The notes under the pieces were generated by a model. That model did not search any database. It was not told the DNA's origin and saw only the letters and a program-made list of their open reading frames with translations. Below are positions 12,212 through 24,201 of a stretch of 64,000 nucleotides of DNA, piece by piece. A program made the position numbers and the translations under genes. The stretch lies in assembly GCA_031308135.1 (NCBI GenBank), contig JAHLJT010008756.1:67072026-67136025 (forward strand), in the 5' to 3' direction. This DNA comes from Acheta domesticus. Lineage: Eukaryota > Arthropoda > Insecta > Orthoptera > Gryllidae. Positions within the stretch are counted from its first letter, which is position 1. Each line of letters opens with the position of its first letter.

Positions 12212-12784
12212 GTAAGTAATCATTCGCTTGCATGATCTACTCTCTAGGCGATGGCACTGAGTAAGTAAATATTTATTCAATTATTCTATTTAGATATTTT
12301 CCTTACTCCAATCGCGTAATTTTCTCATTAGATAGCTGCAGCTCGTTACATAATGATAGTCATTTTGAAGCAGCTTCGCAACAGAACCAGGTGTTTGATC
12401 AATCACGAAGAAGTTTACAGAAGAGAAATAATCAATCATTGGTCTTCATTCTATTGAATGTTTCTTTAGATTGTGTATATTATGTATATTGCTGTGCCAA
12501 GACAACACGGGAGGGCGGTAATCTGTAGATGCCCTCTTCTTTTTCTAAATCTTAAAAAAATCACAATACTGAAGCCTCCTGTGAAAACTGTATCAAACAT
12601 TATTAAACTGAAAAAAATAAGAACAACTTCTGAACTTTGATGACCATTCTTTAACGAATTGAATTTTAACTCCTGTACTGCTATTTTGAAGACGAATTGT
12701 GTTTATGCTTAACCAACACTATTTTGTATTTGGAGAAATAAAAAAGTCATCTCCGTAAACTTACTATTAAGCTGACTTCTTCTC

Positions 12785-12836
<52 letters not shown>

Positions 12837-13946
12837 AAGCTGAAATGGGAGAACGAGGCACTGCAAATAAATGGAAGAAGACTAAACAACCTCAAATTTG
12901 CCGACGACATCATTATACTAGCGACCGCTCAACAAAATGTACAAAGAATGTTAGACGAACTAAATAAAGAAAGCCGAAAAGTAGGACTCCATTGAAACTT
13001 AAAACAAAATTAATGACAAACCACAAGGAAATCCCTATAAAAACTGATGACAAACAGATAGAAAACGTAGAATAAAATATCTACCCGGGACAACTGATAT
13101 TGTACAAAAACGTAACCAAGCAATTGACAAAAGAACTACCTCACCTGGCAAAAATTCTGGAGTTTGTCTTTCATTCTACTAGACAAACATGTAGGCTTAA
13201 AAATAAAGAGAGAAGTAATAGACTCAGGTTTATTACCAACACTAACTTACGGATGCCAGACTAGGTCCTTAACCTCAGCTCAAAAACTAAAAATATCAAT
13301 GTGCAAAGGAAGATAGAAAGAAAAATTCTCAATTTCTCCCTCAAAGACCACAAAAAATATGCGCAGAAATAAGGGGTAAAACCAAAATAAAAGATGCACC
13401 AGAAGAAGCTGAAAAACTGAAATGAAAATGGGGCGGACATATTGTAAGACACAACGATAAAAGATGGTCACACACAACAACAATATTGGAATCAAGAATT
13501 GGCTGGCGACACTCTGGAAGGCAACACAAACTATGGTCGACAGCTTCAGAAAGGCCGTCGGCAACAAATTGACGAGGCTGGCCCAAGGCAGGTCGACGTG
13601 GAGGTCATACCTAACATGAATATCTTCCTGTTCCTGCAAAAATAGACAAAGAATAACAACAAAGTGAAAAGTGTATAACCAAACAGGTGAAAAAATGTGT
13701 CAGAAACAGTGGAAAACAATAAGTAATCAACAAAAATGTTAATATCAAACAAATCGCAGAACTATAGGTATCAATGTACGATCAGTTAAAGTAGCTATAC
13801 AAATGAAAATTGTCTAACACGCCTGGTCAGTATAGCGAACTAAGTCAGTTAACTAAAGAAGTTGAACATAAGGTCACAAATAGCTAACAGTACAAATCTT
13901 CCCTGAGAAATTAGGAGGCCTTAGCCCTACATCGGATTGTATAGGC

Positions 13947-13993
<47 letters not shown>

Positions 13994-16900
13994 TATACAA
14001 CATATATGAAGTTCATAATACTGGTTCTTTTCTCGCTCTGATCGTAATATCACTTCACACTCTTATATTAATAACCATTATTATTTCTTCGTTTCATAAT
14101 ATGCTATCATGTTACATTGATATTTTCCCATAGACAATAATTCAGGAGAAGAAAAAAAATTGTATTTTCATCACCAATATGAAAATTTGAATGTTTGATT
14201 ATAAATTAACAAAAAAGTGATTATTTTCTGCCAGGTAGCAATATGTGATGTAAGCGCTGCAGGAGAGGAGATGATGACAAAACTTCAGGAAGAGTTCGGT
14301 TCCCAACGCTGCTTTTTTGTTCGAGCTAATGTATGCAACGATGCAGAAATGGAAGGTAATATAATGTTTCGAAGCTCACAGACCGGCGACTTTTGATCAG
14401 TGGTTTACGTGTTTTTCTGTAAATCCTGAAATGCCATAGATAGAAGGTCCCCCGAAATATTCTAAATAACACGTTTTTATGAGGTTTATAAATTAAGCCA
14501 ATTATTGTTGTTAAAACGGTGCGGGAATAAAAATAAAATTAGCACTGTTTAGTATACATATATCACAATTATTGATCCTGCAAAATGAGTTACGAGGGTA
14601 TTTTAAAATAAGAAACAAAAACTGTATGTTACTCTATATTAAATAACGAACTGTAAGCAAATTATAATTAAAAAATTAAGACCACTCGAATTCGCCCACC
14701 ACACGCTAGGCCTTATAAATCAATCTGATATAATATGAGTGAAGAACAAATTTATAAGAATTTGTGAACGAAAAAAACACGACTAAATTGAAAACTCCTT
14801 TTTACAGGAGCCTTCGCAGCTGCAAAAGCACGATTCAACGGATTGGACATCGTTGTCAACTGTGCAGGCATTTGCAATGACTTCAATTGGAACCTCCAAG
14901 TTGATATCAATGTGGTACAAGAAAAATACTAATTTCTTTTCATTGTGATGCAATTATTTTATATTCTATTAGACTACTCAGAAGAAACAGACACGTTGCC
15001 ACCCACTACATGCAATCCAGGAAAATATCGTCGTGGTAACCGCTATAGGTCGTATGTCAAATCGACCGTAGTTCTCAGGAAGAACGAAAAACATTACCTC
15101 TCCATGTCTTGACAGACACTTTCACAAATGTACAAGTTTGCTATTCGGTTTTCCATTACTCCCTCGCCTTACGACCTACTGCAACTAATGTAGTTCCGGT
15201 GTCTTGACTGATCACAATGACGTGATAAACAAAAAATGATTTTTTTTACATACGACCTATTGCGGTTACTACGACGATATGTTGTATAAATATACACAAT
15301 ACGGACACAATACTCCCGTAATCCCCCTGAGTGTGTCACCACCCCAGACGATATACTCTCTAAGCTACCAATTGGTCTCTTTTAATGTGTGGTAGGGTAA
15401 CTATGTGTGTGTGTTTATGAGAGTAAGGGGAAAGGAGGATGAAGTGGACAACGCCGAGGAAAGAAAGATCGTATGCGGTCCGCATAAGGGTACTGCTTCG
15501 GAATTTACCTAGTTTTGAACGGATAAAACACGAAAAACTACCGTTAAAATAGTGTCCGTTAAATGCTCCTATAAAAATGGTCGAATTCGACACAGGTTCT
15601 GAGGGAATGTGTCAAATATCCGCCATCGTCGATAGTAATCTTAGGATTACTCGTTTAAAGAAAATTGAGTTGCATCTAAAAGATAACATACATTATATAT
15701 CATATATCAGCACTATGCAGAGGCCACTACATTCACTAGATTTGCTCCTTAAAACGTACAATGAAACTTGGAGTAGATTTTACATTTAACTAATACCTAA
15801 TATCTTTAATTGTGAAATTATTAAATACTACTATTATGAAATTGTATTAAATGATGCGTCTCCTAGCTATTTTATTAATGGTCGGTTCAGTCTGCAGTGT
15901 TTAGTCAGTGCGGGTAGCGAGTCTTGGAAACGACGAATGAGCTAACTGAGCTTCGACTTTCCAGTTTTTTCACCTGAAATACCTATCGACGTAAATGGCT
16001 GAGGGCATGAATTGATATCACTGCAGTGCCTCTGACAGGTTTTTGGTTCGAATCACGACGATGGTAGGATCTTCGACTCAGGGTACCGGACTAACGGCCA
16101 CAGCAGTTGACGCGAGCGGAAATATCAATCAATCAATTCGCCATCATTCCGTCGAACGCGATCCCCTTCTCACGTCCACTCTCACGGTCCATCACGGATT
16201 CGCGCGCCGGTCACGGCGATCACTTGTATTATAATGTTGAAGGGAATATATGTGGGTTCGTCTGGCACACATAGGTACCAAATTACTTAATCGAATACGT
16301 ATTGTAGTCAGAATCCGCATTACCAAACGTGACCTTGTTACCGAAAAGGTGTTCTTTTTGTCGAAAAGTTTAAAATGGTGTCTACCCACTCTATTAACTA
16401 CATAATTCAAGACAAATATTTACTTCCTAATGAAATATGTCAGATTATAAAATTATATTTTTAAATAACATCTGGAACAATATTTTAAACATATAAATCG
16501 TTTTCATACAATTTAGTGAAAAATCAATGCAATTACAATACAAATACAGAATTTACTCAAAAACATCTCCAAACGTTTTTTTTTTTTACATTTCCTTCGA
16601 CATTGTCGAAATTTAGACTTTTGACTTCCGTGGATAATTCGCTGAACAATTAAAGAAAGAAAATTTTGCTGGGAGACCTCACCATTTAGATCTTCTGTGC
16701 ATATCTATTAGACCTTCTGTTTGTATCTATTATATCCGTGTATTTGGAAATTCTAATTTCAGACCTCTTGTGTTATTGGACCTTCTGTCGCAATAAATCT
16801 TCTGTACATTGGTTCTATTGAGATTTAGATCTCAGAATTATCACCGCTCGCGGACTCCCAGTTACTAGAGTTACATCTTTTGCTCAGAATGTTTCTATAA

Positions 16901-19900
16901 GGAAAAGAATGGATATGCGGTTAAAGTGAATGAAATGTGAAATTGATAAGTGTAATGGACCGTTTTTGTCTATTTTTCAGTCTCGTACCATGTTACAAAA
17001 TATTTGTTTAAAAAGGCATGGAAATGTTACACAAACGTTAAAACACCTCTCTGGAATCAACTTATAAGTGACATTGGTCTTCAATTGATATTATTATGTA
17101 TAACATCCCATATTCTTTCCTAAATATATTCATTTCATGTCTAGTGCTATTTGATTTCCTTTGTCTTTATCCATTTTTGGCGACGTGTGAACTCACATCC
17201 GCCGCGGCAAATGGTTTCAAAATATGGCGTGAGTAATATAAAATTAATGTAATATTATTACTGCTACTGTAAGAATTACATTATCTCATCAGAAAGGTGT
17301 GATCCGGGGAACGCTACTAGCTTGGAAACACATGGGCAAAGACTGCGGCGGAGGCGGCGGAACATTGGTGAACGTAGCGTCTGCAGCTGGCCTCATACCG
17401 TGCGCTCCTATTCCCATCTACACCGCCACCAAGCACGCCGTGGTTGGACTCAGTCGTTCCTGCGGGGTGAGTGAACGCGTGTATTGCAATCAGATTACTG
17501 AACTGTGTACCTTTCCTTCAATAAGAGGGCCCTCCAAGCCGGCCCTGCCGCCTACATCGCTAAAGCAGAAGTGTCGTGGCGATCTCGAACCTCAGGGTCG
17601 CTTCGTTTTGAATAGAAAAATGTTACTTTTTATCAAATACGTGATTGAAACAAAGTGTCATTAGCGCCAAGCACATGTGGCGTGGGGACGATTGTTTGCT
17701 AAAAACTATTGAATTATAATCTCTCCTGTGGCTTGATACTTTTAAAAAGGAACATTCAACAAACAGGTATTGAGATGACCTTTCAAATCGATTTGTAATA
17801 GTAATATTTATATTGAACTCTATTTTCTCTACCTAGTGGCTTGTCCTCATAATAAGAATTTCTATTATTATTGTGATGAAGGATAGGTCACTGTAGTCTG
17901 CCAAGATGTCTTCCTATTAGGTATGTTATAATCGTATACTTCATATCAAAAGGAAATGAACGATTAGATTGCAGCACTAAATTAAATTCATTTATAAATA
18001 CATCGTACATGAGGAACTTTTTAAAGCAATAAATTAGTTATTTTCTTATTTTTTACTTCTTTCTTAGAGTGGAAATGCAATCAATCAGCTCAAAATTTCA
18101 TATTATGACAAAAGTTTATGTTGAAGTAACAGAATGACAGAGGAAAATAAAATTTTCATGGATAATATTTCCTTGGTATTATTTCTCATTGTTCCTTACT
18201 TTCGGTTCTCCCTGTTCTTATCGAGATAAAATAATTCATCGACGACATACTTAAGTGTCGCCATATCCCGCAGCAAAACATTACAATGTCTATTATTTTG
18301 AATTTGACGAAAGGAGATAAATCTAACGCGATTCCTTTCCTCAAAAAATCTATATTTTCCGAAGAGAATTGTCGCTATTTGAAGTGCATTTTTTATTACA
18401 AACTAAACATATTCGTTCACTTACTTTTCACAGGAGAAAACAAACTTGGATCGCACAGGCGTGCGTGTCATCACCATCTGTCCAGGAGGAACGTCAACTC
18501 AGATGCTGGAGCCAACGCAGGAATTGTGTCAGTTATCTGAAAGTATGGCAAAGGAATGGCACGACCTTATCAAAAGAACCCCACACCAACCGTACGTTGA
18601 TCGTTTTTTACATATTGTAAAACGATATCGCACTCATTGAAGTTGCATTTACACTGTTGAATAGTAATAAAGAAAATCATTGTCATGAGTCAATATTATT
18701 AATCAGTATTGCCATTTTCTCTTAGATTTTATAGTGTGCATACTCTCTCAATATGACTTTCAGATTATTTTACTGGGAGCAGTGGTTGTTTAAATTACTT
18801 TCTCCCTCATTCGTATGTGAATTGCGTTAATGAATTTATCCACAACTCGCATTTAATTAATTTGTAGATGATACTTACCTTGTTTCAAAAGGACTTCCAG
18901 GTACAAATAAATGTACGCCATCATAAGATATCACTGAGATGAATATTACTAAAATAATTCAGCGACAACTTTTTTTACATCTGCAACTGATACATATTCA
19001 CACTCATCAATACAAAAATTCTCCTTAAAACAAACCCTTTCTCATGCACTCCTCGTCCTTGATTTCCTCATCGTTCCTGCATTTACATTGTCCCCAATCA
19101 CATCCATTACTTGAACTACATTTACACATCTTTCCAAAGATTCACATAAGTTTCCGTTACATCTCTATTTCTTTCACCTTCCCACATTTTTCTATCTAAA
19201 TCTTATTAAACTTACTACATTCTCCCTGACAAAGAACCTCTATCGTCCCTTATTCCAACTATATCCCTTCCTATTGTACCATTTTTTATTTCTTTCCAAC
19301 ATTTTATAGCTAATACTCCTCTTCGTCTACTTTCTAAAAGCTCATACGCTAATGCTATTTCTTCAGGGTTTTTTACCTTAAATTGCTTTTCCCTGTTTCT
19401 TTTCCTTTTTGTTTTGTAACTATATACACTGGCATGGCCCTCTCTAGTCCAAAGCACCATCTTAAAAATTTTTCTTGACAAACCTTCTTGCATCCCATTC
19501 CCTCTCTTCCGCTATCCACAATAAAATGCTATTAACTACACTACGAAATATCCAAATTCCGCGCAACCATTTCCTACTCAATCTTTTAGTAATCCCCCAT
19601 ACCTCCTGATCACTATTCCGTCCTTTCTCGCATTTTCCTACATACCCGCCATTTTTCTTTATTTTTATCCCAAATTTTGTTTTCTCTCACTCGCTGTATA
19701 CTTTCACCTTCGTATCTACTACTTCCTACCTACTGCTTCTTGTATCCCCCCTAGAGTAAATCGTACAATTATTTTACTTTTTTCTGCACTCAGCTTCATA
19801 TCTCTTTCATCTAGAAATTTTCCCGTCTTTAACATATGTCTCATCTCCCTCTCTCTTTTTTCATAATAACCAAATCATGCGCGTACGTAAGAGATCATAC

Positions 19901-22900
19901 TTTTTTCTTTATTATTTTGCCCTCTTGCCCTCCAGGAATTCTCTAGCCAGGAATTCCAGGGAGTGTGATGAACATCAGATCCATGTGGCACAAGTCGGCT
20001 TGCTCATTCCAAATCAGGGTACTCCTAGTTCTTTTTCACGAAACGACTGAATCCTTTGACTTTTACAGCACAAAAATAACAATTGTCATGATGATTGGGC
20101 TCTCGCCGTACCATCGGTACACCAAATATTAAACTCTTGTCATTCAGTTTTACACTGACAGAGACTCCACACAATTTTTTTCATACCATATGGGGAGACC
20201 ACGACTTATCTTGATCACCCAGTTTTACACCGAAGTATGCTTTTTAAGTTTTTTTCTATAAATTTTGTTTTTTCTTATCTGTTTTTATTGCGATTTTTCC
20301 CCACAAATATAGAAAAATACATTAGGATCATTCAAACAACGTATTCCTGAAGAACGCATTGTTTTGTAAGAACAGAAGATGTATTACTAAGAGAAAGCTC
20401 AATCAAGATATCCTGAGAATAATCCGATATTCAATGTTTAAAATGAAAAACAACAATGTTTATATAAAGATAGATATTTGCGTTAAATGCTGTGAATTTT
20501 GTGATAGCATCATTTATTACAAGGTTCGTAGCACAAAAACTAGAGCCAATTAAATAAAACTAACAGCATATTTGGATTCAGCATACCTAATTTACAATAA
20601 ATTAGTTGCAAAAGCCTGGGCAAGTGAAAAAAAGTGTTGTTTTTTTATCAGTGTAATAGCTCATAAAATGAAGTAATTTACGTGTTAAAGTACCGAGTTA
20701 CGTGTTAAGTATCGAGAGTGTGTAATTGTGCCCGAAAGCGAGATTGCGACCCGAGAACTTCTACCGACGTGCGAGGCACTATAAGCAAAATAGTTATTTA
20801 CTATTCGAGAGGAGAAACGAACTTTTTAAAGGCCAGATGTGAATACTGTCGACTTCTCCGTTCTCTCATCAGTTCATCAGCTGTTTCAAAAATGTATAGA
20901 AACTTCGCTATGTCGCGTCTTTTAATTTGTCGTTTCTACAAACATTGTAAAATTTGTAAAGTAGATAAAAAAATTGTTCAATGCCTTAACAAATTTTGAA
21001 GCAACAGAATCACAGATTCTATAGAGCAGTTGTTTGCAAAGAGTCCCCCCCGATAATATGGTAAAAAGTTCCCCTCAACCAAATCACATATGAGTGGTTA
21101 CATTATAATTCTAACATAAAAAAATATTTTTGAAAGGTTTCTTAGCCTCCGTCCTACCACCCACACCCCTATACAGCCAAAAACGTGTTTTTTTAATTTC
21201 AATTTTTTTCGACAACTAAGCACTATTTTATCAGACTGAAAAAAATATGATAAATAAGAACACAACTTGGACTATCAGAAAAATATTTTTCAATATTTCC
21301 TCAGGCCCAAATTCGAACACAAAAAAATATTTTCGAAAAAAAATATCAAGAAATATTTTTTACTGTGTCTTACAAGCCTGGAACCAACTCGAAAAAAATG
21401 TCAAAGGTTCCTTTTACACAAAAATTGTTGTGTATTTTTTTCAGATTTTTCCAATTAGTGGGCTGCAGTTAAAAATATAAAAACCATTTTCCCGCCTTTA
21501 ATACACCTGGACTTTCAATATACTTTGAAACGGACTGCAACGGTTCTCTGCATTTATTTTAGTGTTTATTATACATTTGTATACATTGCTGGATCACCCA
21601 ATAAAGTTTTGATTTTGGAATATACTTACGAAGTATCATTTTTAAAGCTTTCTAATTCTTTGTATGAGAATATCATACGCTAAGGAAAGATAATAGTGTT
21701 TGGAAGTTTATTAAATAATAATTCCGTCATATTTGAGGGATAATTGGGGGACATGTGGAAAAATGAAGGGGAAGAGGTTAAAACCAGATTTACAAGAACT
21801 GTTTTACTTGTCTTAGAACACAGACACTGGCACGAAAATAATCTTAAAACTTCATCTCAGAATGCTTGTGATTTTTGTTCATATTTTTTTAATAGCTGGG
21901 TCATAGTTTTTTAAAAAACTAAGACATTTGTAGTCAACCACTTGGCAGTTCGGCAGTTGCCGCGTCCTAAGCACGTGCGACCTTGCTTGAGGAGGAAGGC
22001 CACAGAATAGCACCTAAAACATTGACAACTGAGCCTAGAACGCGGCGCCTCCCGGACAGATTAATAGTAACGCATTGGTTGCGGAAGTCTGTGGTCTCAC
22101 GTCTGTAGATTGTTTCAGACTAGAGAAAAAGTTGTCTTTTCCTTTACCTAAGTATTTGTTCTTGTATACGTATAAATATGGAGACACTCGTACAATCTGT
22201 ACACGTGCGAAAACTCTGCACTTTGTAAATAATAATTGTACGAAAATTGAAAATTGATTTAATGGAGCACCCAACTGCAAACGCTCATCCCCCGAAAAGT
22301 AGTTTACGGCATTATAGACGATTATACTGTGCGAGAGAATTCATTCCAATATTGCTGAGCGTTGAGATAAAAATTCGCAGAAAATAAAATAGTCCCGTTA
22401 ATTTTATCGTGAAAGATAATTTCAGTATTTTCCTTCAATTTAATTTTACATTGATATCGGCTTCCCTTTTCTGTCCATATGTGCTACGGAAAAGGCGCAC
22501 CCAAAAGAACTAATATGGAAAATTGTAAAATGGGATGATCATGAAAGTGGTATTTTGAAAAATACATCCCAACAACATAATCGGGGCCTAATATGTTTCC
22601 CCTCACTTCCCCACTATCCCCCATCTATCCTGCACACGAAATGTCCCTTATCATTTCCCCATTTGTCATCTACCGTCCCCCAAAACATGTGTGTTAGAAT
22701 TTACTTGTTCTCAAAAAAAAAAGGCATGTCCCCATGAGACAAGCAAACCTGGTTTAAAAGGCCTAGGAAGCATCGCTTCCGAGTTATTTACCATTATAAT
22801 GTGTGTTGCAATAATCTTTTTTGTATGTCATAATCTGCAAACTTCTATTTTTTCTTCTAAAATCTGTTTGATGTAGGATGGGGTATAATTCTTTATCCAC

Positions 22901-24201
22901 CAGTATCACACTTACAAGGTCTTGTGTCGATTGTTTCTTATAAATTGGCAAAACTATTGTCTTTCCGTAGCATACGATTACTTATGCAAACGATTAGAAA
23001 GCTTTAAAAATGATACTTCGTAAGTATATTCCAAAATCAAAACTTTATTGGGTGATACAGCAATGTATACAAATGTATAATAAACACTAAAATAAATGCA
23101 GAGAACCGTTGTAGTCAGTTTCAAAGTATATTGAAAGTCCAGGTGTTTTAAAGGCGGGAAAATTGTTTTTATTTTTTTAACTGCGGCCCAGTAATCGGAA
23201 AAATCTGAAAAAAATACACATTTTTTGTGTAAAAAGGAACCTTTGACATTTTTTTCGAGCTGGTTCCAGGCTTGTAAGACACAGTAAAAAATATTTCTTG
23301 ATATTTTTTTTTCGAAAATATTTTTTTGTGTTCGAATTTGGGCCTGAGGAAATATTGAATTTGGGCCTGAGGAAATATTGAAAAATATTTTTCTGATAGT
23401 CCAAGTTGTGTTCTTATTTATCATATTTTTTTCAGTCTGATAAAATAGTGTTCAGTTGTCGAAAAAAATTGAAATTAAAAAAACACGTTTTTGGCTGTAT
23501 AGGGGTGTGGGTGGTAGGACGGAGGCTAAGAAACCTTTCAAAAATATTTTTTTATGTTAGAATTATAATGTAACCACTCATATGTAATTTGGTTGAGGGG
23601 AACTTTTTACCATCTTTTCGGGGGGCACACTTTATTATTTTTTATTTAATGTAGTTAAAATACATTTGAAGGAATATAGGGAATTGAAATAAAATTTGCA
23701 AAAAAATTAATTGACGAATAAGGAATGTTGGCAAAAAATTAATAATTACGTTATAAAAGAAAAAGTGAATTAATTCTATAACCGGATTGGAAGTAGTACA
23801 TTATTCACGAATAATGGCTGTAATCATCTTATAACATGATATAGGAAATAGCACTATTTATCTTGTCATGTTCGAGGTAAAATGTTGCTTCATGTAATTC
23901 ATTTTTAGTTGTCATGCAAGAATAATGAAATAGCAATTCACGTTTTTTACATTACTCCACACTCTCAATTTTTTTCACGTCAATAACTATCAACACTTAA
24001 AAGAATGCAAGTTGAATGAATGTTTCAAGAGTGGCAACTTAAGCTGAGTATTTCTTTCGCAACAGGCCAGAGAATGTTGCTGAGGGGATTCTCCATGCCA
24101 TCCTCCACGGAGCTAGTGGCAGTGTGTGGGTGATTAAACATTACGAACCTGCGTATCGAGTGAAGATTCCGTCAATCAGCGACATGCGCATCAGCGAATG
24201 A
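12119..24201 (+). CDS. 15-hydroxyprostaglandin dehydrogenase-like classical SDR, six exons
   Basis: An NAD(H)-dependent classical short-chain dehydrogenase/reductase is encoded by exons 12119-12211, 14235-14355, 14808-14914, 17293-17466, 18434-18591 and 24066-24201, giving 262 codons (human 15-PGDH is 266). All junctions are GT-AG and phases agree (0,1,0,0,2). The Rossmann motif TGGLGGIG is at residues 11-18. D36 at the end of strand 2 favours NAD+ over NADP+. N89-C-A-G92 is the NNAG motif, and N106, S137, Y150 and K154 form the catalytic tetrad, each one residue before the human 15-PGDH positions. P182-G183 is the cofactor-loop PG. No signal peptide or membrane segment is seen, so the protein should be cytosolic. 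The substrate is inferred only: in insects such proteins oxidise various alcohols, and prostaglandin activity cannot be read from sequence. A TAG|T acceptor just upstream of the ATG suggests a 5' UTR intron. Confidence 0.9.
12787..12834. repeat. (TA)n microsatellite in intron 1
   Basis: About 24 TA units directly precede the RTE-type LINE fragment. The tract probably marks the insertion site or expanded beside it. Confidence 0.95.
12835..13992 (+). mobile_element. 5'-truncated RTE-type LINE in intron 1
   Basis: Translation of the + strand gives reverse-transcriptase remnants. LKFADDIIILA (catalytic FADD, about 12893-12925) is followed by a segment resembling MLDELNKESRKVGL, then LPTLTYGCQT (about 13230-13262), and finally a C-terminal W-G-H-I-x-R segment near 13425-13450. 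These are the landmarks of insect endonuclease/reverse transcriptases of the RTE group (HmRTE-like). The 3' UTR ends GGAGGCCTTAGCCC...ATAGGCT with an (AAT)n tail to 13992, as is usual for these elements. Several stops and frame breaks make it dead. It lies in sense orientation inside intron 1 of the SDR gene. Confidence 0.75.
14235..14355 (+). CDS. SDR exon 2
   Basis: The exon is 121 bp, with acceptor ccag and donor gtaata, and ends in phase 1. It begins VAICD, the second beta strand of the Rossmann fold, whose terminal Asp (residue 36) binds the NAD ribose. Confidence 0.9.
14808..14914 (+). CDS. SDR exon 3
   Basis: The exon is 107 bp, with acceptor tttacag and donor gtacaa. It encodes GLDIVVNCAG (the NNAG-type motif, residues 89-92) and ends with DIN-V, where N106 is the catalytic asparagine. 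Confidence 0.9.
15028..15277. mobile_element. 250-bp mariner-type MITE in intron 3
   Basis: TIRs of about 31 bp begin TCGTCGTRGTAACCGC and continue through ATAGGTCGTATGT at both ends in inverted orientation. TA flanks both sides (15026-15027 and 15278-15279). No coding sequence is present. The TA duplication points to mobilisation by a Tc1/mariner transposase. Confidence 0.8.
15960..16140 (+). mobile_element. Internally deleted copy of the main SINE
   Basis: The head (A-box-like TGGCTGAGGGC, then ACTGCAGTGCCTCTGAC and B box GGTTCGAATC) is fused to the 3' end of the SINE (GACGCG...CAATCAATCAATT). The middle ~370 bp of the full-length copy at 25078-25628 is missing. It lies in intron 3 of the SDR gene in sense orientation. 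Confidence 0.7.
17293..17466 (+). CDS. SDR exon 4 (catalytic)
   Basis: The exon is 174 bp (58 codons), with acceptor tcatcag and donor gtgagt. It holds the active-site Ser in LVNVAS (S137) and the YTATK motif (Y150, K154). A run of six glycine codons at about 17347-17364 (CGGGGGG, residues 125-131) forms an unusually Gly-rich loop before the Ser strand. The open frame continues about 200 bp into the intron, but family length and the strong donor fix the end here. Confidence 0.92.
18434..18591 (+). CDS. SDR exon 5
   Basis: The exon is 158 bp, with acceptor ttttcacag and donor gtacgt, and ends in phase 2. It encodes RVITICPGGT, the conserved PG loop that covers the cofactor after strand 6, and most of the substrate-binding helix. 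Its duplicate at 37314-37505 is broken. Confidence 0.9.
19030..19930 (-). mobile_element. LINE fragment, reverse-transcriptase C-terminus
   Basis: Read on the - strand, the region gives in order a segment like 'KFLDERDMKLSAEKSKIIV' (post-YADD palm/thumb), 'WGITKRLSRKWLRGI' and 'GLSRKIFKMVLWTREGHASVY'. The last is the counterpart of the 'LQERYLRWVLGxDRETPGY' segment of arthropod LINE polymerases, and 'ESRRRGVLAIKCWKEIKN' follows. Frameshifts and stops show decay. It is antisense within SDR intron 5 and absent from the duplicated intron, so it arrived after the duplication or was lost from copy B. Confidence 0.6.
21042..23627. mobile_element. 2.6-kb fold-back element in intron 5
   Basis: Two inverted arms of roughly 670-690 bp (about 21042-21712 and 22937-23627) are highly similar. 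They start TCCCCCCCGATAATATGG / TGCCCCCCGAAAAGATGG at the outer ends and run to CTAAGGAAAGATAATAG. They surround a unique ~1.2-kb centre. The right arm has a 22-bp tandem duplication (GAATTTGGGCCTGAGG-AAATATT, 23335-23378) that the left arm lacks. No transposase frame is seen; the mirrored open frames in the arms are by-products. It is absent from copy B, so it is either a non-autonomous fold-back transposon or a local inverted duplication. Confidence 0.8.
24066..24201 (+). CDS. SDR exon 6, stop codon
   Basis: The exon is 136 bp, with acceptor caacag, completing the split proline codon and ending in TGA at 24199-24201. It encodes the C-terminal ENVAEGILHAILHGASGS segment and a VWVI strand typical of 15-PGDH-like SDRs. 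A possible AATAAA signal lies at 24597-24602. Confidence 0.9.

Noticed and set aside
13280..13639. - strand frame of 119 codons with hydrophobic runs, looking like a membrane protein
   Set aside because: It is the antisense of the RTE-type LINE fragment; the + strand carries the recognisable reverse-transcriptase motifs.
17299..17664. Single 121-codon frame taken as an intact gene
   Set aside because: Its first half is SDR exon 4; the part after 17466 is intron read-through with no SDR similarity and follows a good gtgagt donor.
21247..23424. Pairs of near-identical 63-148 codon frames on opposite strands
   Set aside because: They are mirror images produced by the inverted arms of the fold-back element and are Asn/Lys/Phe-rich AT translations without a domain.
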